13,479 nt of DNA from CAZPFP01 sp964585895 (GCA_964585895.1 CAZPFP010000020.1:1-13479); one strand, 5' to 3'. Counted from the stretch's first letter, positions 1 to 7,968 are shown. The notes: a model not told the origin generated them from the sequence alone. Numbers and translations: made by a program.

Positions 1-1118
1 TCTTACTCCCTTCAGCGGTTTGTTTTGCTTTAAGCCTATTAACATTTAACACCGCCCGGATAGTGGCGCCTCTTTTGGTATTAGGTTTGGCAATTGGTTT
101 CAGAAAAAAACTTTGGCAGAAAAAGAAGTGGGCAATGGGAGCGGTTTTGTTAGGAGTAGTTATTCTTTTGCCCTCAATGCCTTTTTTTCTCAGTCCTCAA
201 GCACAATTAAGGTATCAGGAGGTTAATATTTTTTCGGACCCGGGGGTGGTGGTTAGGGCCAATCAGGAGATGGCCAATGATAACTGGGTGTGGTGGTCGC
301 GCCTCATTCATAATCGTCGCTGGGGTTATGCTCGATTATTTTTTAGCCATTATTTTGATCATTTTAATCCTGCCTTTTTGTTCATTCAAGGCGACGGCAA
401 CCCAAAATTTTCCACCCAAGATATTGGTCAGCTTTATTTATGGAGCCTGCCTTTTTTGATTGGGGGTGCCTTGCTTTTGTTTAAGAAAAAACCAGGCTAT
501 TGGTGGCTGGTGTTTTATTGGTTACTGATTGGCATTATTCCGGCCGCCACTGCCAGGGAAACGCCTCATGCCCTGCGGATTGAAACCACTTTGCCGACTT
601 GGCAAATATTAATTGCTTTGGGGGTAACTGGATTTTGGCAGTTGACTAAAAAGAAAAAGTTGTTGACTAAAAGTTTGCTGTTGATTGGGTGCGTTTTATT
701 GCTAGTAATTAATATTGTTTACTTTCAACATGGTTATTACCGTCATTATCCAATTGAATACGCCGGCGAATGGCAATATGGTTACAAACCAGCAATTGAG
801 TTAGTGAAAAAAGTAGAGTCTCAATACGATGAGATTTGGTTTACCAATGCCCTGGGACGGCCCTACATTTACTTCCTTTTTTATCTGCAAAAAAATCCCA
901 AGGATTTTTGGCAAGAAGCCATCGTCGAGCGAGAAACCTATGGCTTCGTTAAAGTAAAAAGTTTTGGCAAATATCATTTCTTTGATGAAATTGATTTTGG
1001 CCGAAAAGGAAAGATTCTTTACCTTGATAAAGCGGAAAACCTGCCTGAAAAAGCCAATGTTTTAGAAACCTTTTATTTATTAAACGGCGAGGAAATTCTT
1101 CATGCTTTTGAAATCTAA
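1..1118 (+). CDS. GT39-like GT-C membrane glycosyltransferase, 5' truncated by window edge
   Basis: The reading frame is open from base 3 to the TAA at 1116, so the gene starts outside the window. The first visible GTG (63) is internal. The visible residues before it (LLPSAVCFALSLLTFNTARI) align with the middle of the next two proteins, placing the window edge near residue 174 of a roughly 540-residue protein. The acidic catalytic loop of the N-terminal half is therefore not seen. Visible blocks shared with the two downstream paralogues are a NRRW/DNRR region followed by FSHxFxxFNPAFLF, QLYLWSLPFL, the P-x-A-A...TPHALR loop, and a C-terminal soluble domain of about 110 residues ending LLNGEEIL. 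Several hydrophobic segments separate these. As a GT-C enzyme it would transfer a sugar from a polyprenyl-phosphate donor on the extracytoplasmic face; donor and acceptor are unknown. Its end overlaps the next gene by 17 bases. Confidence 0.85.
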   Translation, partial: LLPSAVCFALSLLTFNTARIVAPLLVLGLAIGFRKKLWQKKKWAMGAVLLGVVILLPSMPFFLSPQAQLRYQEVNIFSDPGVVVRANQEMANDNWVWWSRLIHNRRWGYARLFFSHYFDHFNPAFLFIQGDGNPKFSTQDIGQLYLWSLPFLIGGALLLFKKKPGYWWLVFYWLLIGIIPAATARETPHALRIETTLPTWQILIALGVTGFWQLTKKKKLLTKSLLLIGCVLLLVINIVYFQHGYYRHYPIEYAGEWQYGYKPAIELVKKVESQYDEIWFTNALGRPYIYFLFYLQKNPKDFWQEAIVERETYGFVKVKSFGKYHFFDEIDFGRKGKILYLDKAENLPEKANVLETFYLLNGEEILHAFEI

Positions 1119-2760
1119 GTACCACCTTTGGCTGTTATTGTTAATCTTAGTTTTGGCGGGCTTTCTGCGCTTCTGGCAATTAGGTAAAGCACCGCCGTCT
1201 CCTGATTGGGATGAAGCTGCTTTAGGCTACAATGCCTATTCGATTATGGAAACTGGACGAGACGAATACGGCCAGTCTTTCCCTTTAATTCTTCGTTCTT
1301 TTGATGATTACAAACCAGCGATTTTCGTTTATTTGGCCATGCCGGCTATCAAAATTTTTGGTTTGAACACTTTTGCGGTTCGTTTCCCGGCCGCTCTTTT
1401 GGGAACAATCGCTGTTTTACTAACTTTCTTCTTGGTTAAAGAGCTTTTTGGTCGTTCACCCTCGGCTGTTCGAAATGCTTTGGCAGTGAGTTTCTTGCTC
1501 GCTATTTCTCCCTGGCATCTTCAATTTTCCCGAATCGCTTTTGAGTCGAACATTGGCTTGTTCTTTAATATTTTAATGGCTTTGCTTTTTCTAAAAGGAC
1601 TGAAGAAACCTTGGCTTTTGGTTTTGGCAGCTTTTGTTGCTGGTTTAAATATTTATGTTTATCAGGCAGAAAAGATTTTTACACCTCTCTTAGCTTTGGC
1701 AATGGTTCTAATCTGGCGAAAAGAATTATTAAAGCTACCCTGGAAATATTTAGTGCTTACGGTGGTTGTGGGCGCTGTTTCCCTTTTGCCTTTTGTTTAT
1801 ATGAGTCTGACGACACCGGAAATTTTCATTAGGGCGAAAGGAACAAGTTTTGCTGCTGATATGACTCCTTTTTTATCCAAAACGGCGGAGAGATTACTCC
1901 GAGATAATCAAAGCCAAGATTATTTGGGTTTAATCTTAGATAACCGGCGGCTAACTTATATCTTTGCTTTTCTTAAAGGTTATCTTTCCCATTTTAATTT
2001 CAACTGGCTTTTTATTACCGGCGATGAAGCCCGCCACCATGCCCCAGGAATGGGTTTGCTTTATTTATGGGAGCTGCCTTTTCTCCTCTTCGGGATTTTC
2101 AGTTTGATATTTGCTAAAATCTCGCGAAAAGCAAAATACCTGATTTTTGCTTGGTTTTTGTTAGCGCCGATTCCGGCGGCTTTTTCCAGTGGCGCTCCTC
2201 ATGGGGTAAGAACCTTAAGATTTTTACCGATGATTCAAGTTTTTGTTGCTTTTGGTTTAATTGGTTTTTGGCAGGGGATAAAGAAGAAAACAATTTACTT
2301 GAAAATTCCAATTCTTACTTTGGTGATTTTATTTTCTCTTTTTAACTTTGTCTATTTTTTGAACCAATACTTTGTTCAGCAAAATTACTATCATTCCCAA
2401 TCCTGGCAGTACGGTTATCAAGAAGCGATTGAAGAAATTGAGAAAATCGAAGCTGATTATCAAAAGATTGTTGTTTCTAATCAGCCTTACTTGGACCAAT
2501 CTTATATGTTCTTTTTGTTTTATTTGCAATTTGATCCTGTTGCTTATCAAAGAACCGGCGGAACTATTTCCGGCGGATTTGCGGAAACTCACAAAGGATT
2601 CGGAAAATACACCTTCAGACCAATCGAATGGGAAAAAGAAGAAAAAAACTCAGAAATTTTATATGTTGGCAGACCGGAAGATTTTCCTGAAGGAGTAGAA
2701 TTAATTAAGGAGATTAATTTTTTAGATGGCCATCCCGCCATTAAACTGGTAGAAGGATGA
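1102..2760 (+). CDS. GT39-like GT-C membrane glycosyltransferase (tandem paralogue 2)
   Basis: This is a 552-residue polytopic protein. The N-terminal hydrophobic helix (about residues 8-25) is followed by the acidic first-loop motif PPSPDWDEAALGYNAYSI (D35, D37 and E38), as expected for the catalytic loop of PMT/ArnT-type GT-C enzymes. Further blocks are SFDDYKPAIFVY (66-77), RFPAALLGT (94-102), AISPWHLQFSR (134-144), DNRR before SHFNFNWLF, LLYLWELPFL and GAPHGVR. About ten membrane segments precede a C-terminal extracytoplasmic domain containing GGTISGGFAETHKGFGKY and GHPAIKL. ATG 1102 is chosen because GAGG lies nine bases upstream (1089-1092). It overlaps the preceding gene by 17 bases, and its stop is fused to the next start (ATGA). 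The layout matches its two neighbours block by block, so they are a tandem duplication series. The role is probably glycan or glycoprotein assembly with a lipid-phosphate sugar; the specific substrate is unknown. Confidence 0.9.
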   Translation: MLLKSKYHLWLLLLILVLAGFLRFWQLGKAPPSPDWDEAALGYNAYSIMETGRDEYGQSFPLILRSFDDYKPAIFVYLAMPAIKIFGLNTFAVRFPAALLGTIAVLLTFFLVKELFGRSPSAVRNALAVSFLLAISPWHLQFSRIAFESNIGLFFNILMALLFLKGLKKPWLLVLAAFVAGLNIYVYQAEKIFTPLLALAMVLIWRKELLKLPWKYLVLTVVVGAVSLLPFVYMSLTTPEIFIRAKGTSFAADMTPFLSKTAERLLRDNQSQDYLGLILDNRRLTYIFAFLKGYLSHFNFNWLFITGDEARHHAPGMGLLYLWELPFLLFGIFSLIFAKISRKAKYLIFAWFLLAPIPAAFSSGAPHGVRTLRFLPMIQVFVAFGLIGFWQGIKKKTIYLKIPILTLVILFSLFNFVYFLNQYFVQQNYYHSQSWQYGYQEAIEEIEKIEADYQKIVVSNQPYLDQSYMFFLFYLQFDPVAYQRTGGTISGGFAETHKGFGKYTFRPIEWEKEEKNSEILYVGRPEDFPEGVELIKEINFLDGHPAIKLVEG

Positions 2761-4376
2761 AAAAATTCAAGGTTTTTTTCGTTCTCAGTAGTATTTTACT
2801 GTTAGCCGTTTTTTTGCGGTTATATCGACTAGACCAAGTCCCTCCCAGCCCCTCTCTTGATGAAGTCTCTATCGGTTGGAATGCTTATTCAATTTCAGAA
2901 ACCGGCAAAGATGAATACGGAACGTGTTTGCCAATCTTGCTTCGGGCTTATGATGACTGGCGTCCGGCTCTTTATGTTTATTTAGTCATTCCTTTTGTCA
3001 ACCTTTTAGGGCTTTCGGCGGTGGCTGTTCGCTTACCCTCGGTTTTGCTTTCTTTAATAACCATCATTACTATCTTTTTTCTTGTCCAAGAATTATTTGG
3101 CAAAAGATGGCTTTCTCTTACCGCTACCTTTTTATTAGCTATTTCTCCCTGGCATATTTATCTTTCCCGCTTAGGCCACGAAGTCAATGCCGGTTTAACT
3201 TTTTCTGTTTTAGCCATCTTTTTCTTCCTGAGATTTATTAACAAAAAGAAAATTATTTTTCTTATTTCTTCAGCGATTTTCTTTGCCCTTTCTTTTTACA
3301 CTTATCAATCCCAAAAAATCTTTGGACCTTTAATCATTTTGGCCTTGGGTCTGATTTTCAGAAAACAACTCTGGAAACTAAAAAAGGAAATGGTTATCGC
3401 TGGATTAATCGGCTTGTTTCTTTTGATACCCATTATTAAGGCTTCTCTCAACCCGGAAGCAATGATTCGCTTTCAAGGAACAAGCATTTTTACTAGCCAG
3501 CAAGAAGTTTATCAAAGAGCCGCCAATAGAGTGGCTCATGACTATCAACAAGGCAATATTTTGGGTTTAATTTTTGATAATCGGAGAGTGGCTATGGGAC
3601 TAACGGTTTTGCAAGCTTACTTTTCCCATTTTAATCCCACTTGGCTTTTCTTTAACAGCGGGGCAGAGGACCACAAAATTCCCAGTCTGGGGCTTTTCTA
3701 TCTTTGGGAGTTGCCTTTGTTATTAATCGGTGGCTATCAATTAGCGATGGGTCGATTTTCTCGCCAAAACAAATTACTTATTTTCAGTTGGCTTTTTATT
3801 GCCCCTTTGGCGGCCAGTTTTAGCACCGGTGCCCCTCACGCCATGAGAACTTTCATTGTTTTGCCTATTCCCCAAATATTAGTTGCTCTGGGAGCCATGG
3901 CTCTCATCAAAAAGATGAAGCTCAAATCTTGGCAAACGTTTTTAATGATTATTTTATTAATCTTTAGTCTTGCCTTTTTACTCCATAATTATTTTGTGAA
4001 TTTTCCTTTTGAACAATCAGATTCATTTCAATATCCCTTGGTGCAGGCGATTGATTATGTTTTGGAGGTTGAGGACCAATATCAAAAAATAGTTTTCTCT
4101 AACCAGGACCATGGTTATCAATCCTATATGTTCTTTCTTTTTTTCAGCCATTATGACCCAAAGGAATATCTTAGCCAAGGCGGAACAATCTCCGGTGGAT
4201 ACGAAGAAACTCATCGAATTGGTAAGTATGAATTCAGACCGATTGAGTGGTCTAAAGAGGTAAGAAATAGAGACTATTTATATATAGGTAATCTGAACGA
4301 CTTTCCTGAAGGAACTGTCTCTCTTCAAATATTTAAATTGCTTAATGGAAAGGAGAGTATTAAGGTTGTTAAGTAA
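2757..4376 (+). CDS. GT39-like GT-C membrane glycosyltransferase (tandem paralogue 3)
   Basis: This 539-residue membrane protein is closely built on the plan of the previous one. It has an N-terminal helix, the motif PPSPSLDEVSIGWNAYSI (D35 and E36; the first Asp of paralogue 2 is replaced by Ser), AYDDWRPALYVY (65-75), VRLPS (91-95), AISPWHIYLSRLGHEVNAG (128-146), FDNRR, SHFNPTWLFF, LFYLWELPLL, and GAPHAMR. A C-terminal soluble domain of about 110 residues carries GGTISGGYEETH and LLNGKESIKV. The last block resembles the LLNGEEIL end of paralogue 1, so the whole length is duplicated. Start ATG 2757 overlaps the upstream TGA by four bases. AGAAGG sits immediately before it, too close for normal use, so re-initiation by ribosomes finishing the upstream gene is likely. 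Function is as inferred for its neighbours: extracytoplasmic sugar transfer from a polyprenyl-phosphate donor. Confidence 0.9.
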   Translation: MKKFKVFFVLSSILLLAVFLRLYRLDQVPPSPSLDEVSIGWNAYSISETGKDEYGTCLPILLRAYDDWRPALYVYLVIPFVNLLGLSAVAVRLPSVLLSLITIITIFFLVQELFGKRWLSLTATFLLAISPWHIYLSRLGHEVNAGLTFSVLAIFFFLRFINKKKIIFLISSAIFFALSFYTYQSQKIFGPLIILALGLIFRKQLWKLKKEMVIAGLIGLFLLIPIIKASLNPEAMIRFQGTSIFTSQQEVYQRAANRVAHDYQQGNILGLIFDNRRVAMGLTVLQAYFSHFNPTWLFFNSGAEDHKIPSLGLFYLWELPLLLIGGYQLAMGRFSRQNKLLIFSWLFIAPLAASFSTGAPHAMRTFIVLPIPQILVALGAMALIKKMKLKSWQTFLMIILLIFSLAFLLHNYFVNFPFEQSDSFQYPLVQAIDYVLEVEDQYQKIVFSNQDHGYQSYMFFLFFSHYDPKEYLSQGGTISGGYEETHRIGKYEFRPIEWSKEVRNRDYLYIGNLNDFPEGTVSLQIFKLLNGKESIKVVK

Positions 4377-4392
4377 AGATTGTGTTACCAAA

Positions 4393-5874
4393 ATGAGGAG
4401 AATCGAAATCATTTTACTGACCCTAATTATTCTTTTAGGAGTTGGACTCCGTTCGCCAGAGGTTTTAAGTAAAAATTTTCTTTTCGGTTTTGATCAGGGT
4501 AGAGATTACTTGGCTGTCAGAGAAATTGTGGTTGGGAGAAACCCAACCCTGATCGGGCCTGAAGTTGGAGCTGGTTTTGCTGGTTTGGGCGGAATTTTTC
4601 ATGGGCCATACTATTACTATTCTCTTGTTTTGCCCTTTTTATTGTTTGACGGTCATCCATATGGCGGATTAGTGACAATGTTTCTTTTTGGGGTCGCCTC
4701 TTTATTTTTGTGTTTTTATATTGCTCAAAAAATGTTTGGAACAAAAGCGGCTTTAGTAGCTACCTTTTTACTCGCTATTAGCGGTCCAATCACTTCTCAA
4801 TCAAGGTTTATGTGGAATTCTCATCCAACAACTTTTTTTATCTTGCTGGCTTTTTGGTTTACTTTCAAAATTCCTGAAAACCCAAAGAAATATTTTTTCT
4901 TAGCCACTTTTTTCAGTGGCTTGATTTACGGTTTTGAGTTAGCAATTTCTGTTCCTTTAATCTTTAGTCAATTTTTATATGTTTTATTAATTCTTAGGAT
5001 CAAAGACATTAAAGTTTATCTAATGGGCTTGTTCGGTGTAATCTTAGCCCATTTGCCTTTTTTTGCTTTTGAATTGAGACATAATTTTATGGCGATTAGA
5101 GGTGTTCTTAATTCTCTTTCATCGGCTGGAAATAGGAGTCTCATGCATCTTGCTCATTTATTCTACAGGCATTTACAGGCTTTTTGGATAAATTTCCAGA
5201 CAACCTTTTTGCTGAACAAATATTTACTCTATCTTCTTTTTTTACTTTTAGTCAAGACGATGGTTGATTGTTTTAAAAAAGAGAAAAGGTCTAAAGAAAA
5301 TTATTTCATCCGTTTTTTAGTTGTTCTTCCTGCAGTCAGTTTTATTGTTTTTCTGTTTTTAGATAATGTTGTTTGGGGTCACTTCTTGGTTCATTTATGT
5401 ATCGCCTATATTTTTATTTTTGCGTTTCACTTCAGAAAAGCGAAATTCTCGAGTTTGCAGGTTCTCTTGGTGGTTTTTCTAATTATGATGGTTCCAGGTG
5501 TTTTCAAGGAAATTGGTCGAGCCCGAAATGATTACTATGATTATGGTGGCGTGGCTAAAATCCGGGGAAAGCTGGAGGCGATTGACTATATTTATAGTGA
5601 CGCTAAAGAAGAAGAATTTAACGTTTTAGTCTTTACGCCGCCAGTTTATGATTATGCTTATCGTTATCTTTTAGGATGGTATGGCAAGCAAAAATATAAT
5701 TATGTGCCTGGAGATAAAAAGGAAGGGCTTTTTTATCTTTGGATTGAACCCGAATCTACTGGCCTTTGGCATAAGGGTTGGTTAGAGACGGTTGTTAAAA
5801 CCGGCAAAATTTTAAAAGAAGAAACTTTGCCTAATGGTTTTATCATCCAAAAAAGATATGAAGAAAACCAGTAG
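4393..5874 (+). CDS. GT39/RgtA-D-like GT-C membrane glycosyltransferase
   Basis: From ATG 4393 the protein has 493 residues with about ten hydrophobic segments. The N-terminal helix (5-20) leads into FGFDQGRDYLAVREI (32-46; D34 and D38 are the likely loop acids), then NPTLIGPEVGAGF and GIFHGPYYYY, and later SRFMWNSHPT and FELRHNF. The same layout (DQxRE, LPIIGAFYSAGPF, DLNHNW) occurs in the minus-strand gene at 9199-10713, so those two form one subfamily distinct from the three upstream paralogues. The start is uncertain. In-frame alternatives are ATG 4345, with no SD, and TTG 4366, which lies well placed after AAGGAGAG (4350-4357) inside the end of the upstream gene. ATG 4393 gives the most typical N-terminus but has no clear SD. 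The 3' end overlaps the next gene by 17 bases. The role is probably sugar transfer on the outer membrane face; the substrate is unknown. Confidence 0.85.
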   Translation: MRRIEIILLTLIILLGVGLRSPEVLSKNFLFGFDQGRDYLAVREIVVGRNPTLIGPEVGAGFAGLGGIFHGPYYYYSLVLPFLLFDGHPYGGLVTMFLFGVASLFLCFYIAQKMFGTKAALVATFLLAISGPITSQSRFMWNSHPTTFFILLAFWFTFKIPENPKKYFFLATFFSGLIYGFELAISVPLIFSQFLYVLLILRIKDIKVYLMGLFGVILAHLPFFAFELRHNFMAIRGVLNSLSSAGNRSLMHLAHLFYRHLQAFWINFQTTFLLNKYLLYLLFLLLVKTMVDCFKKEKRSKENYFIRFLVVLPAVSFIVFLFLDNVVWGHFLVHLCIAYIFIFAFHFRKAKFSSLQVLLVVFLIMMVPGVFKEIGRARNDYYDYGGVAKIRGKLEAIDYIYSDAKEEEFNVLVFTPPVYDYAYRYLLGWYGKQKYNYVPGDKKEGLFYLWIEPESTGLWHKGWLETVVKTGKILKEETLPNGFIIQKRYEENQ

Positions 5875-7534
5875 ACTTTGGCTAGTTTTGTTGATTGTCG
5901 TTTCCTTAATTCCTCTTCTTGATTTGTTTCATCCTGGTTTGCCGATTACTCATGATGGTCGTGACCATGTGGCCCGAATTGCCAATTTTTATCAATCTCT
6001 GGCTGAGGGCAATCTTATTCCTCGTTGGGGAGCTAACTTAAATTGGGGTTATGGACACCCGGTTTTAATGTTTTTATATCCTTTGCCTAGTTATTTGGCT
6101 TCTTTTTTTCATCTCTTTGGTTTTTCTTTTGTTAATAGCACGAAAATTGTTTTTGGTTTGGGCTTTCTTCTTTCAGGGATTTTTATGTATCTCTGGATTA
6201 GAGAGATGTGGGGTGAAGAGGCGGGCTTTGTCAGCGGCTTGCTTTATATGTTTGCTCCTTATCGATTTGTTGATCTTTATGTCAGGGGGGCGATTGGGGA
6301 GAATTTGGCTTTTGTTTGGCTGCCTTTAATATGTTGGTTTGTTTTGAAAATGGGTCAAGAACAGCGCTGGCTTTATTTGGCTGGGGGCAGTCTTTCTTTA
6401 GCCGCTTTAATTTTATCCCACAACGCTCTTAGCTTAATGTTTTTGCCTTTGATTTTGGTATATGCTGTTTATCTTATTTATATTTCTTCTAAGAAAAAAA
6501 GAAAAGTCTTAGTTTTTAATTATTTACTCATCTTTATTTTTGGCTTGGCCTTGGCTGCTTTTTATTGGTTGCCGGCTTTTTTTGAAGGGCGCTTTACTTT
6601 ACGAGATATTGTTACCAAGGGTAATATTACTGGGTTTGAAAGTTTTTCTCGCTTACTTTGGTCGCCCTGGAGTTATGGTATCACTGGTGATTTGAGTGTC
6701 CAAGTAGGGATACTGCACTGGTTAGGGATTTTGGTTTCTCCGTTTTTAATCTGGTTTTTCTGGCGAAAGAAAGATAAATTTTGGCTTTATCTATTGTTTT
6801 TATTATTTAGCTTTTGGCTGGCTGTCTTTTTCATCTTACCTGCGTCCAAGGTTTTTTATTTAACTGTGCCCTTGCTGGAGAAGTGGCAGTTTGCCTGGCG
6901 ATTTTTATCATTAGCCATTCTACCGCCAGTGATTTTCCTTGGCGCTTTAGTTTATCTGTTACCGAAAAAAATTAAATTTCTTGCCCTATGTCTTTTCTTG
7001 CTTTTGGCTTTGTTTCTTAACAAAGACTATTGGCAGGCTAATGACTTTTCTTACCGAGAGGAATCTTTCTATACTGGAGTTTATCCCAGCACAACTGACA
7101 CTGGTGAAAGCAGTCCTATTTGGTCAGTCAGATTTATGGAGAGCTATCCCAAGGCGCCAATAGAAGTGATTGATGGTCAAGCAACCATCGAAGAAGGAAC
7201 TCGCTCAACCACCCGGCATGATTATAAGATAAAAGCAGCAATACCAACTCGTTTAGTTGACAACACTCTTTACTTTCGTGAATGGCAGGTTTTGATTGAC
7301 GGGGAGCCAACGCTAATTCAATTCCAAGATCCCAATTACCGAGGATTAATCACTTTTAATTTTCCCCAAGGAGAACATCAGGTGGTGGTTCGTTTTCAAG
7401 AATCTCTGTTTCGCTTGTTAGCTAACTTGGTTTCTTTGGGAGGACTAATAGGCTTGGTAGGTTTTGGTATTATAATACACAGAGTGAATTATCGAGGTGC
7501 GAAGCACCGCTGTATAATACTCAAAGAGAATTAG
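5858..7534 (+). CDS. PTPS-related (PF10131-like) polytopic membrane protein, C-terminus encoded by repeat
   Basis: With ATG 5858 this is a 558-residue membrane protein. Despite its historical name, the 6-pyruvoyl-tetrahydropterin-synthase-related family is a GT-C-like membrane family, not a pterin enzyme. Diagnostic features are PGLPITHDGRDHVARI (26-41, with D33 and D36 in the first loop), IPRWGANLNWGYGHPVLMF, LPSYL, MFAPYRFVDLYVRGAIGENLA and SHNALSL. A C-terminal non-membrane domain contains TTRHDYKI and a final hydrophobic helix. ATG 5834 would add eight residues; 5858 is preferred for the MKKTSRLW-type N-terminus. The last 18 residues or so (HRVNYRGAKHRCIILKEN) are encoded by the first palindromic repeat of the array, so the native 3' end has probably been replaced or extended by the repeat. 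It overlaps the upstream gene by 17 bases. The role is presumably in surface-glycan assembly with the preceding genes. Confidence 0.82.
   Translation: MKKTSRLWLVLLIVVSLIPLLDLFHPGLPITHDGRDHVARIANFYQSLAEGNLIPRWGANLNWGYGHPVLMFLYPLPSYLASFFHLFGFSFVNSTKIVFGLGFLLSGIFMYLWIREMWGEEAGFVSGLLYMFAPYRFVDLYVRGAIGENLAFVWLPLICWFVLKMGQEQRWLYLAGGSLSLAALILSHNALSLMFLPLILVYAVYLIYISSKKKRKVLVFNYLLIFIFGLALAAFYWLPAFFEGRFTLRDIVTKGNITGFESFSRLLWSPWSYGITGDLSVQVGILHWLGILVSPFLIWFFWRKKDKFWLYLLFLLFSFWLAVFFILPASKVFYLTVPLLEKWQFAWRFLSLAILPPVIFLGALVYLLPKKIKFLALCLFLLLALFLNKDYWQANDFSYREESFYTGVYPSTTDTGESSPIWSVRFMESYPKAPIEVIDGQATIEEGTRSTTRHDYKIKAAIPTRLVDNTLYFREWQVLIDGEPTLIQFQDPNYRGLITFNFPQGEHQVVVRFQESLFRLLANLVSLGGLIGLVGFGIIIHRVNYRGAKHRCIILKEN
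7488..7518 (+). repeat. Palindromic unit P1
   Basis: Outer arms are ATTAT (7488-7492) and ATAAT (7514-7518). The core hairpin is GGTGC, loop GAA, GCACC (7496-7508 region). It lies inside the 3' end of the upstream membrane-protein gene and encodes its last residues (YRGAKHRCII). Confidence 0.88.
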
Positions 7535-7536
7535 AG

Positions 7537-7591
7537 TGATTCTCGCTTCGCTCGAATAAGAACCTTGCCTTCGGCAAGAACCTTGTTTCTC
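7537..7591 (+). repeat. Repeat module Q1, cut by the assembly gap
   Basis: This is a 55-base stretch identical to 7789-7843. It contains the hairpin CTTGCC, loop TTC, GGCAAG (7564-7578), flanked by AAGAACCTTG direct repeats, and GCTTCGC (7545-7551), the complement of GCGAAGC. Confidence 0.88.
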
Positions 7592-7691
7592 NNNNNNNNN
7601 NNNNNNNNNNNNNNNNNNNNNNNNNNNNNNNNNNNNNNNNNNNNNNNNNNNNNNNNNNNNNNNNNNNNNNNNNNNNNNNNNNNNNNNNNNN
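7592..7691. other. Assembly gap (100 N)
   Basis: Exactly 100 undetermined bases, the conventional placeholder for a scaffold gap of unknown size, lie inside the repeat array. Nothing can be said about its content directly. Comparison with the downstream round of the repeat predicts a copy of 7844-7897 (54 bases) here, or that plus whole extra rounds. Confidence 0.95.
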
Positions 7692-7719
7692 ATCGAGGTG
7701 CGAAGCACCGCTGTATAAT
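7692..7719 (+). repeat. Palindromic unit P2 (left end lost in the gap)
   Basis: The core GGTGC-GAA-GCACC and the right arm ATAAT (7715-7719) are intact. Only the last two bases of the left arm ATTAT are visible after the N run. It is followed by the linker TCTTCGAAGAGG (7720-7731). Confidence 0.88.
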
Positions 7720-7731
7720 TCTTCGAAGAGG

Positions 7732-7762
7732 ATTATCGAGGCACGTGGTGCCGCTGTATAAT
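7732..7762 (+). repeat. Palindromic unit P3 (covariant stem)
   Basis: The same 31-base frame (ATTAT...ATAAT) has a different core stem: GGCAC, loop GTG, GTGCC. Both sides of the stem differ from P1, yet all five pairs are preserved. Confidence 0.88.
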
Positions 7763-7788
7763 ACTCCAAAAGAATTAGAAGCGGAGCT

Positions 7789-7851
7789 TGATTCTCGCTT
7801 CGCTCGAATAAGAACCTTGCCTTCGGCAAGAACCTTGTTTCTCGCAAGCTC
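7789..7851 (+). repeat. Repeat module Q2 with terminal inverted arm
   Basis: 7789-7843 is identical to Q1. It has the hairpin CTTGCC-TTC-GGCAAG (7816-7830) and direct repeats AAGAACCTTG at 7810-7819 and 7828-7837. The module is enclosed by GAGCTTG (7784-7790) and its complement CAAGCTC (7845-7851), giving one larger potential stem-loop. Confidence 0.85.
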
Positions 7852-7852
7852 G

Positions 7853-7883
7853 AAATGCGAGGTGCGAAGCACCGCTGTATAAT
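7853..7883 (+). repeat. Palindromic unit P4 (degenerate left arm)
   Basis: The core GGTGC-GAA-GCACC and the right arm ATAAT are conserved. The left arm reads AAATGC instead of ATTATC because it joins directly to module Q2. The linker ACACAGAGTGA follows. Confidence 0.85.
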
Positions 7884-7894
7884 ACACAGAGTGA

Positions 7895-7925
7895 ATTATC
7901 GAGGTGCGAAGCACCGCTGTATAAT
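7895..7925 (+). repeat. Palindromic unit P5
   Basis: It is identical in sequence to P1 over all 31 bases (ATTAT arm, GGTGC-GAA-GCACC core, ATAAT arm), followed by the linker TCTTCGAAGAGG (7926-7937). Confidence 0.88.
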
Positions 7926-7937
7926 TCTTCGAAGAGG

Positions 7938-7968
7938 ATTATCGAGGCACGTAGTACCGCTGTATAAT
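7938..7968 (+). repeat. Palindromic unit P6 (diverged stem), last before the SIS gene
   Basis: The 31-base frame is intact. The core is GGCAC-GTA-GTACC, so one stem pair is broken (C opposite A) relative to P3. Its right arm contains TATAAT (7963-7968), 12 bases before the ATG at 7981. Confidence 0.85.
7963..7968 (+). promoter_or_regulatory. Possible -10 element for the GTPase-SIS gene
   Basis: A perfect TATAAT ends 12 bases before the start codon, so a transcript would begin about five bases upstream of ATG. No good -35 is present (best is TTATCG, 7939-7944, 18-base spacer). The same hexamer occurs in every repeat unit, so it may be just repeat sequence. Confidence 0.3.

Noticed and set aside
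63..65. GTG 63 as the start of the first gene
   Set aside because: The frame is open to the window edge and the preceding residues align with the interior of the two downstream paralogues.
2114..2698. Small ORFs in other frames over the membrane genes (also at 277, 1611, 4023, 4517, 6117, 9671, 10172, 11041 and 12698)
   Set aside because: They lie wholly inside well-supported genes, have no recognisable domain or initiation signal, and reflect the biased codon content of hydrophobic proteins.
5858..7534. A pterin-synthesis enzyme, as the PTPS-related family name suggests
   Set aside because: The protein is a polytopic membrane protein with GT-C-like loops and lacks the zinc-binding histidines of 6-pyruvoyl-tetrahydropterin synthase.
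7513..7968. A promoter in every repeat unit (TATAAT in each right arm)
   Set aside because: No unit has a recognisable -35 at 16-18 bases, and the hexamer is part of the palindrome arm. Only the last copy, near a start codon, is kept as a weak possibility.
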